From: Callorhinus ursinus
Lineage: Eukaryota; Chordata; Mammalia; Carnivora; Otariidae
Direction: 5' to 3'
Assembly: GCF_003265705.1 (NCBI RefSeq)
Contig: NW_020313005.1
Span: 16,168,456-16,232,455 of the forward strand
Length of the DNA: 64,000 nucleotides
This document shows positions 54,801 to 64,000 of this stretch, in pieces (within the stretch, counting starts at the first letter, position 1; each line of letters begins with the position of its first letter). The notes below the pieces were generated by a model that saw only the letters and a program-made list of their open reading frames with translations, ran no database searches and was not told the origin of the DNA. Made by a program: the position numbers and the translations under genes.

Positions 54801-55569
54801 CGATAACAGTTAAAGTGGGGGAGGCTTGAGCTTATTTTTCTGACAAGTAACAATCATGGAGTAGAACACTTTGTGGAGAAGTGAGGTCTCCCACAGTAGA
54901 AGAGTTCCATCGGGAGTTTGGATGACCATGTCTCTGCTGTATTGTAGGTGGATTTGAGCTAGTTAGGGGAATGGGCCACATGGCCCCCAAAGCCCCATCC
55001 AGCTCAAATCCCCTGTGATTTGATGACTCGAAAAACTGCTCTGTGTCCTCTGTCTGGGCCATTTCTCACACCAGCAGAAACCCTATAGGAGACCAGGTGC
55101 AGCACAGATGCTGACCAGGATTCTTCAACCTTGCAGGTGCTGCTTTTTATAGAATTTAATCTAGTAATGCATTGCCTCCATGGCCTTTCCATTAACCATC
55201 CCTTCTGATGTGGAGCCTGAAGTGGAGGCCAGGAGGCCATAGGGAAGAGAAAAAGGAGAATCTGATGTCTTAAGTAGCACTGTCTTGAGCCAGGAGAAGG
55301 CACAAGTTGTGAGAAGCATGGATAACATGGGGCTTTGAGGGATGGAGAGGGTTGAAGAACAAGATTGCGGGCTGATGGTCAACTGGACAGAGATTTCAGT
55401 GTTTCCCTCTTGGTGGAAACTGTGCAAGTTCAAAACCTAAGTATTTTCTCCACCGACTTTCCCAAAACTCTTCACGCTTGTTTCTCCTAAAGGTGGCAAA
55501 AATCACTCAACTCCTTTGTTGGAATAGTGCTCTATGACCAACTAGTTCAAAGTATTTTCACATCAAAAG
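54801..55569. other. Single-copy DNA; nothing recognised
   Basis: No exon or repeat family seen. Confidence 0.4.
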
Positions 55570-55720
55570 ACTATTATCCTCTCAATTCTCTTGATGTAGA
55601 TGGGGACATTACTAGACTATCCCTTTTATAGAAAGAGAAACTGAGGCACTGAAAAATTCTATAGCTTGCCTGGAGACTGGCCCCTTTCTGGTAGGCACAC
55701 TATCCAGGCATCTTTAGCAG
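55570..55720 (-). mobile_element. MIR fragment, antisense
   Basis: ATTATCCTCTCAATTCTC, CCTTTTATAGAAAGAGAAACTGAGGCACTG, AGCTTGCCTGGAGACTGG fit antisense MIR. Confidence 0.6.
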
Positions 55721-55828
55721 TAGCCAAAGGACAAAGAGAGATTAGAACCTATGTAGAAGTTGGGGTGTGGTGGTACAGTGACAGGATGGAGAACTAGCAG
55801 ATATGGTAAAACAGTCTTAGAAGCTCAC

Positions 55829-56309
55829 TACAGGCATAACCTTGTCTTATTGCACTTCACCTTATTGAGCTTCGCAGGTAGTGTGTTTTTTACAAAGTGC
55901 AGGTTTGTGGCAACCCTGCATCAAGCAAGTCTATCAGAGACATTTTTTTTTTTTTTTTTCCAACAGTACTTGCTTCCTTTGTATCTCTGTGTCACATTTC
56001 GGTAACTCTTGCAATATTTCAAACTTTTGATTATTATTACATTTTTATGGTGGTCTGTGATCAGTGATTATGACTCACTGAAAGCTCAGATGATGGTTAG
56101 CAATTTTAGCAATAAAGTACCTTTTAATTAAGGTTTGTACATTGTTTCTTTAGACATAATGCTAGTGCACACTTATTAGGCAATAGTGTAAACATAGCTT
56201 TTATATGCATTGGGAAACCAAAAAATTCATTTGACTTGCTTTATTGTGATATTCACTTTATTGCAGTGGTCTGGAACTGAACCTGCAATATCCCTGAGAT
56301 GCGCCCATA
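55829..56309 (+). mobile_element. Tigger1-type internal-deletion derivative
   Basis: The 5' end CAGGCATAACCTTGTCTTATTGCACTTC (55831) and the 3' end CGCCCA (56307) are inverted terminal regions, each next to TA (55829-55830, 56308-56309), the target of pogo/mariner-type transposons. The 5' part (GCAGGTTTGTGGCAACCCTGCATCAAGCAAGTC) jumps at about 56070 (GTGATCAGTGATTATGACTCAC) to the 3' part (GCTCAGATGATGGTTAGCAATTTTAGCAATAAAGTACC). The transposase gene is therefore missing. A T17 run lies at 55942-55958. It was mobilised in trans and is now inactive. Confidence 0.85.
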
Positions 56310-58074
56310 CTCTTTTTGATTACCTGGCAGGTGCCCAGAGACCATTTGGTTTTGTTTTTCAGGAGTATTTTTACTTCAGTTTCCTTCTGCAAAGTTACTT
56401 GCCTCACAGGGCTTGTTCTGTCCATGACCCTTTTATTCTGGAAACAGAGTATTCAGTGAGCTATTTTTTTCTCTCTGTCCACTCTCCCCAAGATTTTCCT
56501 TCTATGCAATGCATGCAAAGGCCTTTCCCTCAGAGGAGCTGGCCCCACCAACACACACAGAGTCTCCCTTTGGTCACTTTCTTTTTTCCCTCTGCACTTT
56601 GGACAATGAAAATTGAGAAATACAGTAAAAGGCAGAAATGTGCACAGAGATAAGCTCATGAAGCTGAGCACAGGAAATGTGGCAAATTAAATGCTGCCCA
56701 GCAAGCATAGGGAGCCTGAGAACAGAGAGATGGGGAGCATAAAATGCAGGTCAGACAAAGCAGGAGAGTGCGAGCAAGCAAGGGTGCTCTGGAAGCCCAG
56801 GTTTCTGGGAATGGAGGCATAGTGTGCTGGTGAAATAATGAAATAATGGTACCCTCCTGATGGACCCCCGCCTAATCCTGGCCCGCCGTGCCCAGTCGGC
56901 TGCCCTCTGCTAGCTGTGGCAGTAATTTATCTTCCAGTGGGAGTCCTCACTCATCGAGGTGGTGAGGACTTGATTAATTAGCAGAGATCTCCTTCACACA
57001 GCCAGCTGGCTCGCTGGGAAGGCCAGAGCTCTTTAAGGATGAAGATGCACAGTGCTGGAGCTGCCTCCTGGTCCTGGGCTTGCCACCACACCCTCACCTG
57101 AGTGCAGCCCATGCTCCCAGGCCTGCCCGCACACTCAGGCGCAGGTTCAGCCCCACTCATGCGCATGCCCTCCCTCTCCACTTGCCAACGCAAAACTCCA
57201 TTGTTTTCCTTCCTCTTGGGACTAGTTTCGAAGGTATCCGCAATGAGACCTCTGGGAGGAAATGGCACTTTCTCCCTTAGAAAACAGGATATAATGGTTG
57301 AGGCGACAGTTGGATTAGGTGGGCAAAGGGTGGGATCCATTTCTCTTTTCAACAGCTTTGTCCGGTGATCAGGTCTGGGGGGTTCAGGGCTTCCCCCTTT
57401 TCAGGACAAGTGCTTAGCATGGGGCTCCCCACATTGCTCAGCTCATTAAAAGAGAGCTTTGCCTTAGAGTGGTACAGGTAATGAAGCATCACGGGGTGCC
57501 TGCCGGCTCTAATAAGATGGAATGAACTGAGGGGAGAATTAACCTGGTAGGATTAGTTCACTCTGCAGCAAGATGCTTGGAATCACCTCTTACATCCCGT
57601 GCAGGGAATCTTAAACACACTTCTCCCTCAGGAGGCGTGCTGGCTAGGGAGGAGGGCACTGGGCTAGGCTGAGCTAGAAAAGACAAGCAAGATGCAGAGC
57701 AGAGGCCTGTGGCTGAGGGGCTGCAATGCTGGTCTTTGCGGGGAGGAGGCCAGTTTTCTTTCCCTCACATGCCTCAGAATGGTGGTGGGTTGAATCGGAA
57801 CTGTAGACCAGAGGCCCCCTGCTTTGTCCAACTTGTCCCCATCACGGAGGTCCAGGCTGGGCCAGGGTTGAGAGGGGAGGGGAGAAAGCAGCTAAGTCTC
57901 TAGGGACCATGCTGCACTTGATGATACTAGGGTGCCTTGGGCCCCAGACAGATGCCAAAGGTTGAAATTGTAGACATTTGGCTTGCCAATTCTGACCCTA
58001 ATTCAAGTGTCTCCTGGGTCACAGCAGGAGGTAGAAAGAACAGGAAGACCACAGACCTATAGAACATTCAAGAT
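56310..58074. other. Mostly single-copy DNA; nothing coding recognised
   Basis: No repeat family or exon seen. 56835-56985 has homeodomain-like words (GAAATAATGAAATAATGG, GCAGTAATTTATC, CTTGATTAATTAGC) and could be a conserved noncoding element. Frames at 56210-56653 and 56978-57352 show no known domain. Confidence 0.4.
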
Positions 58075-58195
58075 TCAGTGGTATATCTACTCCATGCCAG
58101 ACATTGAGTTGGTGCTGTGGATGGACACATGAATAAGACATGTCCTCTGCCCTCAAATTGCTCATAGACATAAGAGAGAGATGAGAGGGCAGCTA
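58075..58195 (-). mobile_element. L2-type fragment
   Basis: TCTACTCCATGCCAGACATTGAGTTGGTGCTGTGGATGGACACATGAATAAGACATGTCCTCTGCCCTCAAATTGCTC resembles antisense L2 (usual: CTATGTGCCAGGCACTG ... CCTGCCCTCAAGGAGCTC). Confidence 0.55.
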
Positions 58196-58342
58196 GCTCC
58201 AATACCAGGCACATGCTTAAAGGCAGACAGGAATCAATTAATTCTGCTTGGCAAAAGTGGTGGGAAAATGCCCAGGGGGTCTTTACAGCAGAAACAGCCT
58301 TCTTTACCTTCTTCTTCATTCCACATAGGCTGTTGTATCAAA

Positions 58343-58569
58343 CCAGAGGGTCAGATGGGGTGCCTGGGTGGCTCAGTTGGTTGAGCACCTGACTCTTGAC
58401 TTTTGCTCAGGTCATGATCGCAAGGTTGTGAGATCGAGCCCTGCACATTAGGCTCTGCACTGAGCATGGAGTCTGCTTGGGATTCTCTCTCCCTCTTCCT
58501 TTGCTCCCCGCTACTGCCCCCCCCCCCCACTGCCCGCAAAACAAAACAAAAAAAACCCAGAGGGTCAGA
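58343..58569 (+). mobile_element. Can-SINE with perfect 13-bp duplication
   Basis: The SINE 58356-58556 has the head GGGGTGCCTGGGTGGCTCAG, TTGGTTGAGCACC, TCAGGTCATGATCGC, GAGATCGAGCCC (B box) and a C14 run near 58519-58532 in place of part of the CT region. The tail is CAAAACAAAACAAAAAAAA. CCAGAGGGTCAGA flanks it at 58343-58355 and 58557-58569. Confidence 0.95.
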
Positions 58570-58598
58570 GAACACCGGGGCATATGGGGTCTCAGAGA

Positions 58599-58745
58599 CC
58601 CAGTGGTTCTAACATTGTGATTCACACTGGGCGCATGTTAAAAATACAGGTCATGAGCTGATACCCAAGACAGACTGAATGAGAATTTCCCATAATGAAC
58701 CTGCATTTAGACAAGTGTCACAGGTGATTCTGGTAATTAGTTAAA
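58599..58745 (+). mobile_element. Old hAT-Charlie-type MER element (MER20/MER3-like)
   Basis: CCAGTGGTTCTAACATTGTGATTCACACTGGGCGCATGTTAAAAATACAGG resembles the start of MER elements with CAGTGGTTCTCAAC ends, and TGTCACAGGTGATTCTGG resembles the end region. Subfamily unsure. Confidence 0.5.
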
Positions 58746-59689
58746 TTTGGGATATGCTGAAGTAGACCATTCTCTCCTGTTAGAGAGGGGGTAAATTTGG
58801 TCCCACGATGGGGGTGTATGATGACTAGTTCAGGACAATTAGCTGCCACCCGGGCAGCACCAGGCCCTGACCTCAGATTCACTTGTCTCCAAATTTGGCC
58901 CTCTGTTCACTAAGGAGGCTGCATATGGCATTTCAGAGAGCAGGGGAGGAGCTAAGAAACACAGTGCTGGGACCCATGACACAGCATTCTGTGTCAGGGC
59001 AAAGTCTCCTGTGGGACTCAAGGAGCAGAGCCAGAAAAGGGGGGAGAGCTGGGGTGTTTGGCAGATTACCATTGCTCTGCTGGCTCTGGCTAGCTATATC
59101 CCTTGTTAACCCCACCTGCTCCAGACTGCAGCTCGCCTCATTCCTAGAAGGTCATGTCTTCCTGCTTGGAGGCTAACAAAATGCCAAACCAACTGGTGGT
59201 TTGCTTATACTCTAAATACAGATGGCGGTATTTAGGAGGGAACAAAGCCTTACCACAGAAAGTTGCCAAACTCTTGTTCCCAGAGACAACAGTATAAGAA
59301 AGCCAGGGAGCAGAAAAAAAATGTAACTTTAGGGCATAATAGTTTTCCTGAAAGAGCACCAGATGCCTTTTCAATCCTGGGGTGTTGCCCTTTATAAAAT
59401 CTCTCCTTGTCGAGCAGGAAGCTACTGTTGCTTGCTAGCATGTGGCCCTGGCTCACCAGCCATCTTATATTCAACATGAAAAAAGAAATGTGTTTCCGCA
59501 AAGTATACGTCCGGTTACATCTAAGCTGAGAAGCCTTCCCTGGTTTCCCAAGGCAAATGTTCTAAATCTCAGTTTGGCTTTCAAGCTGTGGGTGGGCTGG
59601 CCCCATGCCCACAGCTGCCTCACATCCTGTGTGTCCACTGTGGGCACAGCCCTTTGACACCAGCCCTTTCTCTGAGCCCACTAGGGCTC
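58746..59689. other. Single-copy DNA; nothing recognised
   Basis: No exon or repeat family seen. Confidence 0.4.
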
Positions 59690-59840
59690 TCTGAGGTACA
59701 AAAGGAAGGACTACAGGTAGTATTTCTTCTATTTGGCAGGTGAGGCAAAAGACTGCAAGAGGTTAAGGGCTTTTGTGCTAATGCTGTGTAAGAGGTAAAC
59801 TTGAGACCTACCCAGATATCTGGGTTCTAGAACCTCCCTT
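59690..59840 (-). mobile_element. MIR fragment, antisense
   Basis: TCTTCTATTTGGCAGGTGAGGCAAAAGACTGCAAGAGGTTAAGGGC, then ATCTGGGTTCTAGAACC fit antisense MIR. Confidence 0.6.
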
Positions 59841-59929
59841 CCAGACAGTCTTAAATCTGATCAGGCGAGTTGTACCACCCCAGGTGCATGGACATGCACC
59901 TGAGACTGTGCAATTGTTTTCCCCTCTGG

Positions 59930-60205
59930 AAGGCTTTCCTTTACTTCAACTTTCCATACCCTTCAAAACGTATCTTGAAACTCCTCCAAGAAGCCATTTT
60001 CAAAGACTCTAGCCCTCAATCCTCTCTGAACCTGAATGACACTAGTTAGTGCTTAATTATGTTCCACCATATTGTTTGCTAATTATCTAATGTGTGCCAT
60101 TTTTCTTGGCACATCTGGTTTATAAGTTTCATGACAATGGGTACTCATGATTCTTTGATCATAGCCGGCCCAATGCTAAACACAGAGTTTAGAACTCTTT
60201 GCTGA
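59930..60205 (+). mobile_element. L2 3' region
   Basis: GGAAGGCTTTCCTTTACTTC, CCAAGAAGCCATTTTCAAAGACTC, GTTTATAAGTTTCATGACAATGGG and TCATAGCCGGCCCAATGC follow L2 3' order loosely. Confidence 0.5.
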
Positions 60206-60739
60206 AAATCTGCATGGAGAAAGCCAGTGGCATTTATCTTCCTAAGGGAATTAACGACAATGACCCCATTTAGCATATCTCAATGTGTTTGGTTTCTCCC
60301 CATCTTATTAGCTTCCCAACAGAAGCTATCTGGCTCAGAAAAAGCATCCAGCTGTTCAGAGCAGCTGGAAGCCAAGTAAGGGTTATTTTGGGATGAGTTA
60401 TTTCTTGCTTCTTAAGCCCTTTCAAATAATATTGTCTGAGATGATGCTGCCTGATGGAGAGGAGTCCCCTCACTCCCACAAAACTGAGATAGAGAAATTG
60501 CTCCTGAGAAAGACCAATGATGGGCTAAGAAGAGCTGAAACAAGATCACTCAGCTTTGGCAGCCAGATGTTTTAGGTCTTATTTGGTCCCCATCACTGCT
60601 TCTGTACAACACCTGTTCCTAGGGGCAGAGAGAGAGAGTTGATGGCTTCAGAGACTGCAGTGGATCTAAACTTGCTTTCACGTATCCCTTCATGCATTTT
60701 GGGGTCTACTATTTGCTTATTCCTTATTCTTTCTCTGCC
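60206..60739. other. Single-copy DNA; nothing recognised
   Basis: No exon or repeat family seen. Confidence 0.4.
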
Positions 60740-61140
60740 TTTAAGGATGTCACACTTTCAATGAGGATAGAAAAGAAACATGCATATTAAGAAATAAGGT
60801 AATTGCAATTTGATAAGTGTTTGGAGAGAAATAATCTACGTGAAGGGAATAGTGGGAGGGAGTGTATGGGTGAGGGGGTGGGAGCCACGTTAGACAGGGT
60901 GGTCTGGGTGGTCACTGAAGAGATTTAACTGAGACATGAGGGGGAAAAGCCCACCATGCCTTCAGGGGAAAGGCATGCACACATGCTGGAGAAGCTGGGT
61001 AGGGATGGATGGAGGCCAAAGTTGCGAGAGGAGTGAGGTGGGAGAATGTACAAGGGGCGCCCAAGAGAGGCAGTGAAGAGCCATTTCAGCAGGCTAGAGG
61101 GAGGTGGGGTAGAGAGGAGCAAAGGATGCATTCAGGAACT
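60740..61140 (-). mobile_element. L2 fragment, antisense
   Basis: AAAGAAACATGCATATTAAGAAATAAGG, GATAAGTGTTTGGAGAGAAATAATC, TCACTGAAGAGATTTAACTGAGACATGAGG and GGAGAGGCAGTGAAGAGCC-like words fit antisense L2. Confidence 0.55.
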
Positions 61141-61281
61141 GTAGTTGGGGTGCATGTTGAAGATTGAGTAGCCAGGCCTGTTGTGGGTTGGATTGGGGGT
61201 GGGGCATGGGGAAGGGGGGGTACTGAGGATGAATCCCATCTTCCTAATTTGATTGAAGAATACTGGGCAATAAGTCAGGAG

Positions 61282-61283
<2 letters not shown>

Positions 61284-61316
<33 letters not shown>
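61284..61316 (+). repeat. (GT)n microsatellite
   Basis: GTGTGTGCGTGTGTGTGTG and so on, about 16 GT units with one C interruption. Confidence 0.95.
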
Positions 61317-61394
61317 TGAGGGCTGGTAGTGCTGTAAATCAAGAACTCTAGTCTGCTTGTACTGATATCAGACAGATAATAATGGCTATCTGTT

Positions 61395-64000
61395 ATTTAT
61401 TTAGCCACTGCTCACTGTGCACCTATTATGTATCAGGCAGGAAACAAAACAGACAAAACTCCTCTCCCTCACAGGACATAGTCTGGAAGACAATAATAGA
61501 TAAATAAAATATATATTATGCTAGAAAGGGAGCAGTGTTTAGGAGAAAATAGACAAGGGGAATACAAAGAGAGTTGAAGTTTTAAATAGGATGTCCAGAG
61601 ATTCTTACTGATGATGAAATTTAAGCAAAGACTTCAAAGAACTGAGCAGGTTTTGGAGGAAAGACTTCCAGGCAAAGGGGAACAGTGGGTGCGTAGGTCT
61701 GAAGGTAAGAGAATGCCCATGCTGACCCAGGAGCAGTAAAGTGGCCAGTGTGACCAGAGCAGAGTGAGCAGAACTGACAACAGGGATGTCGCAGAGGTAG
61801 GGGGAGGGCAGACCATGTGGGCCTGGCAAGTCAGAGCAAGGCCTTGTGAGGTCACCTGGACTGAGCCGGAGCTCAGTGGAGGATTTCAGCAGAGAGCTAA
61901 AATGATCTGGCCCCTTTAATGTTGCTCTGATAGCTGTACTGAGGACAGACTGTGGAGTGACAAGGGAAGAGCAGGAAGTAGGTCTTTCCGTAATCCAGTG
62001 TAGTTGGATCATGGGGCCTGCAGTAGCATGGTGGAAGGGGAGTCCAGAGTGGACAGATTCTCTGTACATGCAAGGGGATGCTGACTGTATTTACTAAAGG
62101 ATTGGATGTGGGATGAGGAAGAGGGAAATATCAAGGGTGACTCCAGTGTTTTTAGCCTTGCAATTGAAAGGATGAAGTTGTATTAACTGATACTGAGAAG
62201 AAATGGGAAGAACAGTTTGAACATTGAGAGCATGATTGTAAGCATATTAGATGTTAAATATCTGTTAGACATCCTTATGGGACTATTTACCAGGCAGTGT
62301 GATAAATGAGTTGAGTATGGAGCCTAGTTCAGGGCTAGAGATACAAATCTGGAGTCATTAGCACAGAGATGATATTGAAAACCAGAGACTGGATGACCAA
62401 ACCGAGGCAGTGGGAGTAGCTAGAGAAGACATCTAAAGTCTGAACCCTGGGGCACTCTAGAGTTTAGAGGTGAAGCAAGGTAGAACCAAAGACAGAAACT
62501 GACAAGGGATCATCAGAACATTGTTGGAAACCAGGTAGGTGTGTGATCCATGGAGCCATGCTAAGAAAGGTGTCTAAGGAGGACAAAGTGATCAACAGTG
62601 CAAAATACTACTGATAATTAAGAAAATAAGGACTGAAAATTGACATAGGCTTTAGCAATAGATGACACTAATAGCCTTACTAAGCGTTGTTGGAGGGGCG
62701 CCTGGGTGGCTCAGATGGTTAAGCGTCTGCCTTCGGCTCAGGTCATGATCCAGGGTCCTGGGATCAAGCCCCACATCGGGCTCCTGGCTCAGTGGGGAGC
62801 CTGCTTCTCCCTCTCCCTCTGCCTCTCTCCCTGCTCATGCTTTCTCTTCTCTCTCTCTGTATCTCTGTGTCTCAAATGAATAAATAAAATCCTTAAAAAA
62901 ATTAAAACAAAATAAGCGTTGTTGGAAAGGTAGGAGAGGAAATGGAAGTAGAATGATTTCAAGATAGAACGGGAGGAGGTGCACATTTGACAATAGGCAC
63001 AGACAAGCTTTTCAAGGAACTTTGCTCTAGGGAAAGAGAAATGGAGAATAGCCAGAGGAGGAAGCATGGTTGAGAGGTTTTTTTAAATAGGAAAAAGAAC
63101 TACATGTTTGTGTGTTGATGGAAAAAATCCAGGAGAGTGAGAAAAATTGAGGTTGCGAGAGAAAGAGGGGGGAAATTGCTAGAGCACCATCCTTGAATAG
63201 ATGAGGAGGAATGGGATAAAATGGGCCCGTGGAAGGCTGGCCTTAGACAGGAGCACAGTCACTCATGACATGAGGGGAGAAGGAAAGGTTACATGCACAA
63301 ATGCTGGAAGGTGGATAGATGGGTGGTGGAAGCCTGTGGCTGTTCTTTTCATAGTTTTTCAATTTTCTTAATCATATAGAAACAAGGTCATTGCTAAGAG
63401 TGAGGACTGGTAAGGTGCTGTTCACCATTAAAGACGAGAATGCATGACAAATCCATATAACAAAGCAGGAGAGTACACTAGTATACCATAGCTATGAATG
63501 CTAGTCCAGGACCCTAGGCCCTCTTGGTTGCCAGCACAGTTGGGCGCTTTTCTTCAACATATTCAGTGCGGGTGCGGTCCAGTTTGGTTGGACAAATGGG
63601 ATGGGGGTTTAGCTGAGAGCAAGAGAGTAGGTGGTAGTAGAGAGGGGGAGGGCAAGAGCACTGAAGGGTCGAGCATAAAGCCTGACACGGCATTTGCCTC
63701 AGCAGTGTGGGAAGTTAGGGATGGGGACAGGCTGGAAAATTAATGCATCAAAAATTCTGGGGGTGGAGGGGTAGGATAATCTCTGGAATTGGGCAAACGG
63801 ACTTGCAATTTTAGGAAGTGGTGGTCAGAATGCAGGACATCTGAAGTTAGGCGTATGGGGAGACTGGGGTTCTTGGTAATGACAAGATCAAGGGTGATTG
63901 GATGAAGTAGGAAAGAGGAAAAGCTGCGTGGAGCAGTGGAGGTTGGGGTATCTGAAGCATGAGTATTTGTTTATTAAATCAGCAAAGTGAAGAAAAGAAG
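61395..64000 (-). pseudogene. Long L2 (CR1-clade) LINE, antisense, interrupted by Can-SINE
   Basis: From CACCTATTATGTATCAGGCAGG to the right edge the plus strand matches antisense L2 almost without a break, except for the SINE at 62695-62912. Landmarks are GACTTCAAAGAACTGAGCAGG (61632), GGCCAGTGTGACCAGAGCAGAGTGAGC (61743), CCCTGGGGCACTCTAGAGTTTAGAGG (62444) and GTGATCAACAGTGCAAAATACTAC (62588). The last is antisense to the reverse-transcriptase AAFDTVDH block. GAACAAGGTCATTGC-like words follow at 63380 and ATGACAAGATCAAGGGTG at 63880. The reading frame is destroyed. Frame 61605-62069 is a remnant. Confidence 0.75.
62681..62926 (+). mobile_element. Can-SINE with perfect 14-bp duplication, inserted in L2
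   Basis: The SINE 62695-62912 has the head GGGGCGCCTGGGTGGCTCAG, an A box at 62707-62725 and B box GGGATCAAGCC at 62760-62770, then GGCTCAGTGGGGAGCCTGC, a CT-rich stretch (62805-62870) and the tail AATGAATAAATAAAATCC with A runs. TAAGCGTTGTTGGA flanks it at 62681-62694 and 62913-62926. This is the best-preserved SINE here, and its head is the arctoid type. Confidence 0.97.

Noticed and set aside
61605..62069. 154-codon minus frame as a gene
   Set aside because: It lies in antisense L2 sequence and is a chance or remnant frame.
62695..62780. Possible tRNA gene
   Set aside because: The tRNA-like head belongs to a Can-SINE; it does not form a full cloverleaf and is followed by the SINE body and tail.

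Overview
The window is vertebrate nuclear DNA from a carnivoran mammal. The evidence is the lineage-specific repeats: at least seven Can-SINEs (tRNA-Lys-derived, with a GGGGCGCCTGGGTGGCTCAG-type head, CT-rich middle and AATAAA/poly-A tail), several young carnivoran L1 copies, a Tigger1-type deletion derivative, and older MIR, L2, L1M/HAL1-like, MER5A and LTR copies. The SINE heads look more like those of bears, seals and mustelids (Arctoidea) than dog or cat; this is from memory of the families, not a search. Two 100-base N runs mark assembly gaps (33372-33471 and 46012-46111).

No host protein-coding exon, tRNA, rRNA or bacterial-type gene could be supported. Nearly every long ORF lies in a repeat (L1 5'UTR, L1 ORF2, L2) or low-complexity DNA. 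The real coding remnants are decayed LINE ORFs. The window is best read as intergenic or deep intronic DNA.

Layout. 1-5070: two nested young minus-strand L1 copies, both with CpG-rich 5'UTRs; the inner one runs off the left edge. 5071-9080: mostly single-copy, with a small CpG cluster, a palindromic octamer site and a MER5A. 9085-21090: dense LINE territory with old L1M/HAL1-like pieces on both strands, a 1.7-kb young L1 inserted in an old L1 with target-site duplications, one SINE, a diverged tandem-repeat block and a 0.7-kb segment of unknown origin splitting an old L1. 21100-36440: mostly single-copy, with scattered MIR, L2, L1 3' ends, microsatellites and a telomere-like tract. 36450-38910: a solo LTR-like element, an L1 inserted in an older repeat, and an L1/HAL1 ORF1-like piece. 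39180-58070: repeat-poor DNA with several AT-rich, homeodomain-site-like stretches that may be conserved noncoding elements, plus SINEs, MIRs, L2 and a Tigger. 58075-64000: L2-rich; from 61395 to the right edge is one long minus-strand L2 interrupted by a Can-SINE.

There is no gene pathway to describe. What can be reconstructed is the order of insertions: L2, MIR and old L1 first, then DNA transposons and LTRs, then carnivoran L1s and Can-SINEs, several datable by target-site duplications visible in the sequence. I found no convincing novel biological system. The most useful leads are the nested L1s, the unknown insertion at 19560-20255, the triplicated AT-rich element at 39725-39966 and the palindromic octamer at 5771-5784.
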